Assembly: GCA_030374805.1 (NCBI GenBank)
Contig: JARGSG010000168.1
Coordinates: forward strand, 1 to 24,505
Length of the DNA: 24,505 nt
Direction of reading: 5' to 3'
Source: Gracilaria gracilis
Taxonomy: Eukaryota; Rhodophyta; Florideophyceae; Gracilariales; Gracilariaceae
Below the pieces are notes generated by a model. It worked only from the letters and a program-made list of their open reading frames with translations, was not told the DNA's origin and ran no database searches. The position numbers and the translations under genes were made by a program. Shown in pieces: positions 16,595 through 24,505 of the stretch (positions are counted from its first letter, which is position 1; the number at the start of each line of letters is the position of its first letter).

Positions 16595-19500
16595 TTACTC
16601 CGCAATTACTCTGCAGTGCCCAAATTCGGCGTCCGAGTACCACAGCTCACCGAAGCGATCCAGGTAGCCGTCGCTCGTTCCGAGCCGCACGTCGCTGCCG
16701 TCTGCCTGCCGATGCGTCACTGCACGGCTCCCGCTCCAGCCGTCGGCGCGTCTGGAGGTGGAAAGGCGCTGCTGCTGCAGCGCGCGCAGCTTGGCGCCCC
16801 ACGCCTCGTCGTCACTCGTCGCAACGCATGCACCGTCGCCCACGCGCCAAATCCTTCCCTTTCTTGTCTCCCACTCCCGCGACACAACGTACGACCCGTC
16901 CTCGTTCAGGCCCACCTCCACGACCGCCGCGTCGTGCTGCAGCGGCCGCGCTACCTCCTCTCCGTTCGCCATATTCCACACGCGAACAGTTTTGTCCTTC
17001 GACCCGGACACTACCCGCTTGCCGTCGTAGCTCCACGCCACGCAGTACACGTCGTCGTCGTGAGCCGACATTGTGTGTGTCAAACGCCGCTCGCTGTGCA
17101 CCGTCCACACGCGCACCGTGTGGTCTGCTGAGCCGGACACCACCTGCGTCCCATCCGCGCTCCACGCCACACTGCGCACCCAGTGCTCGTGGCCAATCAG
17201 CGGCGCTCCCAGCGCTTGCCCGCTGTCCACCTCCCACAGTCGCACGCTCCCGTCAACTCCGCCCGACGCCACACGTTTTCCATTGGCGCTCCAAGCTACG
17301 CAACGCACGGAGTGTGTGTGCCCAACGAGCGGCTCCCCCACCGCTCGGCCGCTGTCAGCGTCCCACACGCGCACGCTCTTGTCATTGCCGCCCGACGCAA
17401 ACCGCCGCTCGTCCGAGCTCCATGCAACACAAAACACCGCAGCGGTGTGCCCAACAAACGCCTCTCCCACCGCCGCTCCGCTTCGCACATCCCACATGCG
17501 AACTGTGCAGTCTGCCGAACCGCTCAACGCGCGCGTCTCGTTTCGGTTCGGCGTAACGCAAAGGACCGGAGCTGTGTGTCCGCACTGTGCCTGTGCAACG
17601 CTCTCTCCGCTGTCACCCGGAGCCCACACTCGCGCGCTCCAGTCCAATGATCCGGACACAATTTGTCTTCCGTTTCCGTTCCACCTCACACAATACACTT
17701 CACCCGTGTGACCAACGAGCGGCTGTCCAACAATCTGTCCGCTGCTCACGTCCCAAACGCGCACGGAGCTGTCCGTCGAGCCGGATACAACACGTGTGCC
17801 GTCCGCGCTCCATGAAGCGCAAAGCACCCAGCCGCCGTGCCCAACCAGCGCCGCTCCCACTTGCTGTCCGCCTTCCACATCCCACACGCGCACGCTTCTG
17901 TCATTCGAACCGGATACAATTCGCTTTCCGTCCACACTCCACGCCACACATTTCACAAAGTCAGTGTGTCCAACCAGCGCCTGCCCCACAACTTCTCTGC
18001 TCTCCACATTCCACACACGAATCGTGCCGTCCCTCGAGCCAGACGCAACACGCCTCCCGTCGCTGCTCCACGCAACGCAGTCAATGCTACCCGTGTGACC
18101 ACCAAGTGCGTGTCCCACACTACAGATATCATAACAATATGATCTCGCTCGCCTCCATCGCGCCCAAAAACCACGCGACTGCCTCATGGGTCCCACAGAT
18201 GATCCGCTGCTGGCTTCCCATACACGAACAGTTTCGTCAAGGGAACCCGACGCTATCAAACTGCCATCGTCACTGACAGCAACGCACGATACCTCATCAT
18301 CATGACATCTACGACTCTGCGTTGTCTGCCCCGTTTCCGTATTCCATATCCATATCGCCCCATGCCGAAGTCCGATCACCACTATCTTCAAATTCGATGA
18401 TAACTCAACACAGTTCTGCGACGTATAGTAATTCATGTCCATCATAATTTCGTCGCACTCCTGTCGTTGTGTTTCAGAAAAACCGCTTGCAAAGTTGTAC
18501 TGTGTAACTCCGACCGTCGTCCCGTCGACCCAGCAACACGAAAGCCTCTCTTCATCCATTTGAACTGAGTAAGCAACGCCATAAACTGTAACAATGTCCA
18601 ACGAAGTCGTACTTGCTCTTTGCAAAAATCCCACAGACGCCTTGGCCCATGGCTTCGGTGCACGTGCTTCCATCTCTGCAACAAACTGCTTCGTTGTCTC
18701 GCACACTGTCGAGAAGCTCAACAGTCTTCCATGGATCTGAAACCAAGCCTCTCTCACCGAATTGTTCTCCAACACAAAAGTGCAACCCATGCGAGCCGCT
18801 CTCCGAACCATCTCCATGTGCCTCACCAATTCATCATTCCCACCTTCATGAACTTTCGCAACCTTCTTTCCCACACTCAAATCGCGCTCCACTGCCGAAA
18901 TTCCGTTGTTTACCAAACGACCCACTATCCATTCCGGCTGCAATAACAGCCACAAAAGCTGCTTCTCGTATCTCGCACCCCGGAGTGCCCGACACACGTT
19001 GTCGTGGATATAATCATCACCTTGCATATTCCACCATTCCCACTTTCCGTTCTCGATTTCCGCCCTTGGCTCAACTTCTTCCGCTGGCTGCTCGCTGCTC
19101 TCATCAATGCTTCCGCTCACGTTGTAGCAACACGGTTCGGGGTACCAACGCTTCAAACCACTCTTCTCTCTCGAAAGCGACTCAACAACTTCTTCTTCCG
19201 ATGGTGCCTTCACTTCCGCTTTTTGTGCTTCCTCAGGCACCCTCTTTTCGTGCACGATGTAGTTATCAACGAGTGATCGCCAGCATGTCTTTACCTCGTA
19301 CCTTTCCGAAGCTTTTCGAAGTGCGATATCGAGGATGACATCATGCAACTGAACCAATACTTGTGAGTTGAGCCTAAACCTACGTACAAGATTCACCTCA
19401 TCGAACGCCTTCACAACTTCATCAGTTCTCTCTACATCGCAAAATCCCCACAAGTTTCGTAACATGTGAATCGGTACCATCTGCTGCTTCTCAACAACAC

Positions 19501-20839
19501 ACAAAGCGCGAAACAACTTGCCGAAAGAAATGCCATCGCGATCAGACTGCAAAAAGTCCAACGACGAATCTACAATCATCCTGACCGAACCGTAGGCTTC
19601 TGCATCACCATCCGCTATGCTTTGTTCCTTTGAAAGAATCCGATCGTACACATGCTCCCAAGAGCGTGCAACGTCATCCTTGCATTGCCTGCTCTCCCTT
19701 CGCACCGTCTCGCCCACAACTCCTAGTGCCACCGGAAGCCCGTTGCAGATACGCAGCAAACCTCTTACTGCTTCTTCATTCCTTTGGGCCAAGGAGACTT
19801 TCCAATCGAACTTCGCATGTTCCATCAACATTTCTCGCGCTTTGTCGCTGTATGTTTCCAGCGCTTTAAACTCAATGTATTCGTCGCATGCATCCGTGAG
19901 CTTCTGAGATCTTGTTGTATACACCAAGCGGCTGCTTTCGCTCAATAGTGTTGCCAGAACTCTTGGCACTGTCGTAGAAATGCCGTTAACCAGCCATATG
20001 TCATCGATGAGCAAGAGGCATGTTTGGTTTTTGAACCAAGTCGACGCAGCATCTACAGCTTCCTGTAACTCTTTCGAGCCCTTCAACCTTTCGGCCAGAG
20101 ATGCATTGCCAGTACGTTGCACCAATGTAGCAATTCCTGTTATGACTTGTGATAACGTAGCCTGGTTTCCCAGTTGAATGTACAGCACCCCTCCAGTAAA
20201 CTTTCGCTTGATATCTTGAACCCCCGCCAGGCCTCGCAGTGCACATGTCTTACCAACACCGCCCATCCCGACGGCTACCACTCCAACTATCCTGGAATTA
20301 CCTTCCTGCAATACAGCGGCCTTCAGCTTGCCTTCGCATGTTGAAGTAGAGCCATAATCCAATATGAGTCGTGGTGGGTTCGGAGGCACATTACAATGGG
20401 GAACAAATCCATGGTTCATGGACTGTTGTTGAAGCTCTCTGGACACCGATGCAACTTTATCGCTTAGAAACTCGAAGCACTTGTTCACATTTTGTTCACA
20501 CCGATCTAAGATTTGCTTCATGCGATTGACGCGACCGGTGTATCTGGCAGATGCTATTCGCGACTGCCACTTCTCGAGTGCCTTAAAGTCCTCCTCCAAG
20601 GTTGTGAGATGCGCATGTAGTATGGTGTCCATTATGGGGTCATCTGCAACAACTGATTCCAGCGTGGGGGTCAGACGTCGAATATCTGCTACATGGCGTT
20701 GAAGTAGATCCAGCTTGGTGCGGTTGTCGCTGGTGAGGTCCTGGCGTTCGCGCAAGCGGTCTACGACAGCAGGAACCTTGTCACAAAAAGCCACCAAAGC
20801 GCCAACCACTCCGGCGGATGCTGCTACAACTGCTGCCAT
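16595..20839 (-). CDS. NLR-like STAND protein: helical N-terminus, NB-ARC, WD40 repeats
   Basis: This is a single intronless frame of 1414 residues. Residues 1-140 start with a small-residue hydrophobic helix (AAVVAASAGVVGALVAF), followed by helices with LDLLQRHVADIRRLTPTLE, similar in pattern to RPW8/CC_R and HeLo four-helix bundles. NB-ARC spans about 165-510: P-loop GMGGVGKT (191-198), Walker B LLLIDDIW (275-282), RNBS-B SRLVYTTR (303-310), GLPV (367-370) and an LHD version of the MHD motif (498-500). A spacer (510-815) is followed by about 12 WD40 repeats (about 815-1345), most with exact 43-residue spacing and the GH...W-D signature, and a 70-residue tail. Such proteins are cytosolic switches: WD40 senses a ligand, NB-ARC exchanges ADP for ATP and oligomerises, and the N-terminus signals, often to cell death. 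The function here is inferred. A longer frame to 21073 adds 78 unlikely residues upstream; a TATA-like site at 20948 supports the ATG at 20839. Confidence 0.9.
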   Translation of the reverse strand: MAAVVAASAGVVGALVAFCDKVPAVVDRLRERQDLTSDNRTKLDLLQRHVADIRRLTPTLESVVADDPIMDTILHAHLTTLEEDFKALEKWQSRIASARYTGRVNRMKQILDRCEQNVNKCFEFLSDKVASVSRELQQQSMNHGFVPHCNVPPNPPRLILDYGSTSTCEGKLKAAVLQEGNSRIVGVVAVGMGGVGKTCALRGLAGVQDIKRKFTGGVLYIQLGNQATLSQVITGIATLVQRTGNASLAERLKGSKELQEAVDAASTWFKNQTCLLLIDDIWLVNGISTTVPRVLATLLSESSRLVYTTRSQKLTDACDEYIEFKALETYSDKAREMLMEHAKFDWKVSLAQRNEEAVRGLLRICNGLPVALGVVGETVRRESRQCKDDVARSWEHVYDRILSKEQSIADGDAEAYGSVRMIVDSSLDFLQSDRDGISFGKLFRALCVVEKQQMVPIHMLRNLWGFCDVERTDEVVKAFDEVNLVRRFRLNSQVLVQLHDVILDIALRKASERYEVKTCWRSLVDNYIVHEKRVPEEAQKAEVKAPSEEEVVESLSREKSGLKRWYPEPCCYNVSGSIDESSEQPAEEVEPRAEIENGKWEWWNMQGDDYIHDNVCRALRGARYEKQLLWLLLQPEWIVGRLVNNGISAVERDLSVGKKVAKVHEGGNDELVRHMEMVRRAARMGCTFVLENNSVREAWFQIHGRLLSFSTVCETTKQFVAEMEARAPKPWAKASVGFLQRASTTSLDIVTVYGVAYSVQMDEERLSCCWVDGTTVGVTQYNFASGFSETQRQECDEIMMDMNYYTSQNCVELSSNLKIVVIGLRHGAIWIWNTETGQTTQSRRCHDDEVSCVAVSDDGSLIASGSLDETVRVWEASSGSSVGPMRQSRGFWARWRRARSYCYDICSVGHALGGHTGSIDCVAWSSDGRRVASGSRDGTIRVWNVESREVVGQALVGHTDFVKCVAWSVDGKRIVSGSNDRSVRVWDVEGGQQVGAALVGHGGWVLCASWSADGTRVVSGSTDSSVRVWDVSSGQIVGQPLVGHTGEVYCVRWNGNGRQIVSGSLDWSARVWAPGDSGESVAQAQCGHTAPVLCVTPNRNETRALSGSADCTVRMWDVRSGAAVGEAFVGHTAAVFCVAWSSDERRFASGGNDKSVRVWDADSGRAVGEPLVGHTHSVRCVAWSANGKRVASGGVDGSVRLWEVDSGQALGAPLIGHEHWVRSVAWSADGTQVVSGSADHTVRVWTVHSERRLTHTMSAHDDDVYCVAWSYDGKRVVSGSKDKTVRVWNMANGEEVARPLQHDAAVVEVGLNEDGSYVVSREWETRKGRIWRVGDGACVATSDDEAWGAKLRALQQQRLSTSRRADGWSGSRAVTHRQADGSDVRLGTSDGYLDRFGELWYSDAEFGHCRVIAE

Positions 20840-20947
20840 GGTTTTTTCGGTACGCAAATGACGGTAGGATGAATAAACGGTGATCGATGGCGGTACAACG
20901 AGCTCTGCGAACAGAACGTGAATGACTAGGGTGCGGTGCGAGAGTGG

Positions 20948-20957
20948 TCTTATAAGA
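20948..20957 (-). promoter_or_regulatory. TATA-like box of the NB-ARC-WD40 gene
   Basis: The palindrome TCTTATAAGA lies about 110 bp upstream of the preferred ATG at 20839. The spacing is like the TATA boxes of the genes at 8431-8712 and 4920-5450. It also falls inside the longer upstream frame, which argues against that longer start. Confidence 0.4.
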
Positions 20958-21182
20958 AATGAATTCACATCGGTCCAGCAATGCTTCCTAAAAGTATTTA
21001 CAAATCGAAGCGGAAAGGCGCACAGCCATGTCTGACGCGCTGAGTTGGCACAGTAAGGCTCCACGATGGCCAACTCTTGGAATTAAATGTGTGGCGCAGA
21101 GCGCCGCGTAAGTTTGCTTGCAGCTCTCAGTTGGCATCGCAGGAGGCTTCTTCTACCACAAGGAGACAAAAGATCGTTACGG

Positions 21183-21791
21183 TCACAGGCTATTGGCGGC
21201 AGCCACGCGGTGTTTGTTGGCATAACGCAATCCTGTGATGCGAGATCCACTCTCGAGGTAGTCTCGTAGCGCGCCTTGAGCTGGATACAACAAAAACGAA
21301 GGCGTCGCCCGTTGAAGCCCATCGATGACAGCTGTGCTCACAAGCATTACTGACAGTATAATATATATACATATTATGTGAGCTTTTTCTTGTTTGAGTG
21401 GATAGCAAAATACCGCAGACGCAATTGCTGGACACGTTGCTTGCGTTTTATCTCTGGTTTCATGGCACTTTCTTAGAAAAAATAACAAGGCCCCCTGACC
21501 AGTGCTTTTGTCCGCATGCGCCCCCTGCAGCCGCTGCGCCGTCTGCCTGCAAGTTTGCGCTCGTGAACTTGTATTTGTACTCCTCTCTTGTTCTGTCGAG
21601 CTCCCTTTGCCTACAGGGTTACACTGATCTCGGCAATGACATGCGCTTCCTCCATCGCCGCTGTGCGAACACTGCTTTGCGGAAATCTTGCTTGCTGATC
21701 TCTGAACCTTGCTTAAAATAATTCGTTTGCGTGGCTCCACTATAGCAAAGATGTTGTACGTGTACAGTACTTGCATAGTTTCTACGCTCAA
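21183..21791 (-). CDS. Hypothetical 202-residue protein
   Basis: The frame lies on the same strand as, and upstream of, the NB-ARC-WD40 gene. The N-terminal half is Ser/Gln/Cys-rich and not convincing. The C-terminal half contains a hydrophobic segment (HIICIYIILSVMLVSTAVI) followed by protein-like sequence (LLYPAQGALRDYLESGSRI). It could be a small membrane protein, the last exon of a spliced gene, or chance. No family is recognised and no TATA box was assigned. Confidence 0.25.
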   Translation of the reverse strand: MSVETMQVLYTYNIFAIVEPRKRIILSKVQRSASKISAKQCSHSGDGGSACHCRDQCNPVGKGSSTEQERSTNTSSRAQTCRQTAQRLQGAHADKSTGQGALLFFLRKCHETRDKTQATCPAIASAVFCYPLKQEKAHIICIYIILSVMLVSTAVIDGLQRATPSFLLYPAQGALRDYLESGSRITGLRYANKHRVAAANSL

Positions 21792-21801
21792 ATGACAGCT
21801 G

Positions 21802-22157
21802 CAGTCAAATATTCGAATGTTTGGAATCTTGACCAGTCATGTGATTCCACTTTTTGAAAGCTGCCTCTTTCCCGCTTTGAATGATGTCAGCATTCTTGAC
21901 TGGCATCCCAGTTCAAAGTTTGATTGCATTCAAACTTTGAATGCTACATCACTCAAAGTTTGACTGATTTTCGACTGTACACGTAGTAAATCCCTTTGGA
22001 ACACATCGCACACACGTACACATGTCAGCAAAAAACTAACAATATCATATTGCATTTGAATGATTTTTGACTGTTTGACTGGTTTTTGTGAAATTGAAGC
22101 ATTTTCTCTGAGTAGCAGTCAAACATTTGAATGGCTTTTTTTCTAAACTTTCGACTG
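21802..22157. mobile_element. Small non-autonomous element with subterminal repeats (hAT-MITE-like)
   Basis: About 356 bp begin with CAGTCAAA and end with TTTCGACTG, a short imperfect terminal inverted repeat. Inside, GACTG/CAGTC occurs at least nine times (for example 21834, 21898, 21962, 21973, 22069, 22077, 22116), and CATTCAAA/TTTGAATG or close variants about six times. TCAAAGTTTGA occurs at 21913-21923 and 21953-21963, and inverted at 21930-21940, giving an 11-bp perfect stem. Dense short subterminal motifs in both orientations are typical of hAT-type transposase binding regions. There is no coding capacity, and no clear 8-bp target duplication was found. Confidence 0.45.
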
Positions 22158-22198
22158 GGAGCAGCGGGAAAATGGCCTTTTTGGAATTATATGGCATA

Positions 22199-22227
22199 CC
22201 TGCGGCCGGCGCGGCGCCGGGCGCAGG
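22199..22227. repeat. GC-rich palindrome in AT-rich DNA
   Basis: Left arm 22199-22212 (cctgcggccggcgc) and right arm 22214-22227 pair at 13 of 14 positions around a single G. The 29-bp GC-only hairpin is out of place in its AT-rich surroundings and sits just after the MITE-like element. Confidence 0.6.
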
Positions 22228-22348
22228 TTAATTCAAAAGGACATGCCCTTTAACCTAGGTGCACTCTCAGAGTGCCCCATTTTTATCGCAAGGCTCCTAT
22301 AGGGATACAAAACTTGCAATTAGCTAAATATGCCAAACTAATTTAAGC

Positions 22349-22393
22349 AAATCCAGCTAGAACAGTAGCTTTGGCTACTGTTCTGGAGATCTA
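22349..22393. repeat. MITE-like palindromic motif, copy 2
   Basis: This matches 13001-13053: AAAT-CAGCTAGAA-AGTAGC, a short variable part, then CTACTGTTCTGGAGATCTA. In this copy AGAACAGTAGC (22359-22369) and GCTACTGTTCT (22374-22384) form a perfect 11-bp stem with a 4-nt loop. The right half of copy 1 is absent, so this may be a truncated copy. Confidence 0.55.
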
Positions 22394-23658
22394 TCGCAAT
22401 TGTTTGTAATTTTTCAGTTCTTAACGCAATGCATAGAATACTCAAATTCTAGTCCAAGACTGTATTGAAAATGAATAATTCATTTAAAACAAGCGCCTTG
22501 TCACACAGAGCCGTTGAAATACTCTTAGCATGCATGATGTGATTGGATCACAAAACCACTAATATTTAACAATAGAAGGCAAACACACTCTAACTTTCTT
22601 GTCTGATACTTAGCCACAAAAAAACGAATTTACTCTTTTCTGGATTAACGTAAGTTCGAGAAAATTAAAAAATGACTTTTGCAGATTGTGTCTATATTTT
22701 CTACGTTCATTGGCTCAAAGCTAAATTTCATACCGAAAAAGGCTTTCTGTGATCCTGTTACAGCCCGGATTTTTTTTGGTGGAAGCATGTCCTTTTATTA
22801 TTGTCTATTTCTTTATACCATCAAATGTTCATTGTTGTTACAACCAGTTTATACATACATAATTTCTAGTAAACGTTTTGAGGTTGTATTGAGCAGGAAT
22901 TGTTTGAGTACATTTTCTCGAATAGAATTTTTCTCCCTGCACCAAATTCCGTGAAGTCGTTATGCCTTCTAGCAAGAATAAATCTTTTGCTGCTCATCGA
23001 CGTAGATTGAGTTACAAATTTTCAAACCAACCCTAATGTCCCGTCGTCTTGTTTGAAACAGTTGATCACACGAAGCATAAATCATGATGATTCCTTTAAT
23101 GCGAATGACTACGTGAGTAAGCTATAGGGCTTTGGGCTCTTTTTCAGAAACATGCTTCTCAAAGTTCTCATTTTTAAAAAAAAGTAGGACCGCAAAGATG
23201 AAACTGTACGGTTAATCCTTTGGGTTTATCTTACATGTATCTATGGTTTTTTCAAAGATACGTACACTCCGTGACTGCAAAAGATTTGGGGCACACTAAT
23301 TAAGGTAACAAAATTAAGGCAGGGGCACAATAACCAATGTGGGTCACAACAAATAGTGTATTACACTATTTACGGTTGTTGGTGATATATGAAGGACAAC
23401 ACTTGTAAGAGGAGGTTTTGAGGACTTAGTAAATTTTTCGCATTGATGCGTAGAGTCGATATATGAGCTGTACCGCCGCTGGCGGGGGTGTTGTGGTCAG
23501 GACGGTTTTTGAGGTTGTACACGTGGGATGCACGGCCTGAGCTACCGCCCAGCGGGCGTGACATGAACACTTGTTGCATGGATACCCAGGAGGCGATGCC
23601 ACCAGCATTGCTGTATTTACTAGATATATTTGATACTTTATCTGGCCGGCGCGCCCAC
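22394..23658. other. AT-rich region without a supported gene
   Basis: Frames such as 22679-22954 (plus) carry hydrophobic stretches but no domain. There is a perfect 10-bp palindrome at 23351-23371 (aaatagtgta / tacactattt). 23372-23658 is richer in GC and may be debris of another element. Confidence 0.35.
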
Positions 23659-24360
23659 TGTCAGGGGCCGTGCCAAGCCCACTACTTAGTAGGTTGAGCT
23701 ATGCTCCCTCAGTAAATCACCCTTGTCAAGCAAGGGCTTCCTGGGTTTAACTATCACGCCTTCGCAGACTTTTCACCTCCAAGTGGAGTGAAAACCGCGT
23801 TGTTCACGTAAAGTTACCAACCTTTATGGCACTAAGAGTATTACCACTGTATGTGTGTGTTGTCTCGACTACTGTCGTATACTTGCCCCAGTATTGGGTT
23901 TTGTTTGTGTATTACGCACCTATCCCCACTTTTATGGACCCCTTTGCCCTTTTTTGGGTTTTTTGTACTGCCCACTCTCACGTGGCTCGCCGTTCGACAT
24001 CGTGTCGTCGCCGTACCACTCTTACGAGACTCAGTCTTGAGACAACTCTTCGCACGTGTCTCTACACGGTACCCGGTCCGCACTGTACACTCGGACGCTC
24101 GTCGTGACGGTTTGACCTCGGTCTACACCCGACTAGGCGTGTCATTCCCGGAATGCTCCGTTCGCTGTGCTACCTCCCCGAGAGGAAGATTCCGAACATC
24201 TTCGTGGCTGTTTTGCTTTTCCTGCCAAAGGCGTTGCACTATAAAGTGGTCTACAAACCTATAAAACGTGCTTTTGGATTGATTCCGAAGTTTGGTTCAT
24301 TCTCGAGACTGCTCTCGTATCGTTTGTCTCTTTTAGGAAGTTTATTTGAATCCCCAGCCA
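23659..24360 (+). mobile_element. 5' LTR of an LTR retrotransposon
   Basis: A 702-bp segment begins TGTCAGGGG and ends CCCCAGCCA; reversed, the end reads TGGCTGGGG, so the termini match at 7 of 9 positions in the TG...CA form expected of an LTR. Inside are hairpins at 23723-23739 and 23769-23794, and the TATA boxes TATAAAG (24240-24246) and TATAAAA (24260-24266), as expected for the U3/R border. A primer-binding-like TGG follows two bases after the end, and a gag-like frame follows that. The partner LTR lies outside the window, so LTR identity and target duplication cannot be checked here. Confidence 0.55.
24260..24266 (+). promoter_or_regulatory. TATA box of the LTR
   Basis: TATAAAA lies about 100 bp before the LTR end, with a second TATAAAG 20 bp upstream. 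Transcription starting about 30 bp later would give an R-U5 region of about 70 nt. Confidence 0.4.
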
Positions 24361-24362
24361 AT

Positions 24363-24376
24363 TGGCGGTCGGTTAT
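24363..24376 (+). other. Putative tRNA primer-binding site
   Basis: TGGCGGTCGGTTAT begins two bases after the proposed LTR end. TGG is the complement of the tRNA CCA terminus. The matching tRNA (3' end ACCGACCGCCA) was not identified. Confidence 0.35.
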
Positions 24377-24399
24377 CTCGTCATACGGTTGTTTTGATT

Positions 24400-24505
24400 A
24401 TGTCGTCATCGGATCGTCCGAGGACGCGCAGTCAGACTGGACGCACGGATCCGCCGCTTCCCTCGCGGATCCCGACCCGTTCACGGTCCCGTACTGAATG
24501 GGTAC
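24400..24505 (+). CDS. Start of gag-like frame of the LTR retrotransposon (partial)
   Basis: The ATG frame is open to the window end (35 codons visible). It begins MSSSDRPRTRSQTGRTDPP and continues Arg/Ser/Pro-rich. Basic, disordered N-termini with an RTRSQ-type stretch are common in gag proteins. It starts 40 nt after the proposed LTR end, the place expected for gag. A competing frame that stops at 24497 is a shadow. Too little is visible to say Ty1/copia or Ty3/gypsy. Confidence 0.45.
   Translation, partial: MSSSDRPRTRSQTGRTDPPLPSRIPTRSRSRTEWV

Noticed and set aside
16616..18276. Many plus-strand frames opposite the WD40 repeats
   Set aside because: They are antisense shadows of the repeated WD40 coding sequence. 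Their apparent repeats mirror the 129-bp unit.
20840..21073. N-terminal extension of the NB-ARC-WD40 frame
   Set aside because: The extra 78 residues lack domain character, and the TATA-like site falls inside them.
1..24505. CRISPR arrays, tRNA, rRNA and bacterial operon signals
   Set aside because: I saw no regular spacer array, no tRNA T-loop with matching acceptor, no rRNA core motifs and no Shine-Dalgarno-linked gene strings; the window reads as eukaryotic.

Overview
The window is eukaryotic nuclear DNA. Genes are sparse, sit in AT-rich or repeat-rich spacers, and carry TATA boxes and AATAAA poly(A) signals instead of ribosome binding sites. Recognisable genes are intronless, including one 4.2-kb reading frame. 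Intronless compact genes, an NB-ARC/WD40 receptor, tristetraprolin-type zinc-finger paralogs, an opine-dehydrogenase remnant and abundant retrotransposon or MITE debris suggest a multicellular (florideophyte) red alga such as a Chondrus-like species. This assignment is an inference from gene style, not from a marker gene.

Layout. 1-840: retroelement-like debris containing an LTR-like promoter (CRE palindrome, TATA box inside an inverted repeat). 1205-2410: a GGN low-complexity block bracketed by a 39-bp inverted repeat. 3498-5450: two CCCH tandem zinc-finger (TIS11/TTP-like) genes on the minus strand. Each has an intact first finger and a second finger missing one zinc-ligand cysteine, at a different position in each gene. 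6940-7056: the nucleotide-binding N-terminus of an opine dehydrogenase, cut off by a stop (minus). 8431-8712: a small secreted arginine-rich peptide gene with a clear TATA box (minus). 8882-9221: two intergenic hairpins. 9804-11951: a secretory, cysteine-rich, membrane-anchored protein whose N-terminal half changes frame several times while the C-terminal half stays open (plus). 12000-16560: AT-rich gene-poor DNA with a MITE-like motif and a possible transposase relic. 16595-20839: the main gene, an NLR-like protein with a helical N-terminus, an NB-ARC switch and about 12 WD40 repeats (minus). 21802-22393: small non-autonomous elements. 23659-24505: the 5' LTR, primer-binding site and start of gag of an LTR retrotransposon running off the window (plus).

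The genes do not form a pathway. Several belong to the kinds of families that interact with the outside or with stress (NLR-like receptor, secreted cationic peptide, cysteine-rich surface protein, mRNA-decay zinc fingers). Together with relics and mobile elements they look like a fast-evolving accessory region. The most interesting objects are the RPW8/HeLo-like N-terminus on the NB-ARC-WD40 protein and the matched but non-identical loss of zinc ligands in the two TZF paralogs.
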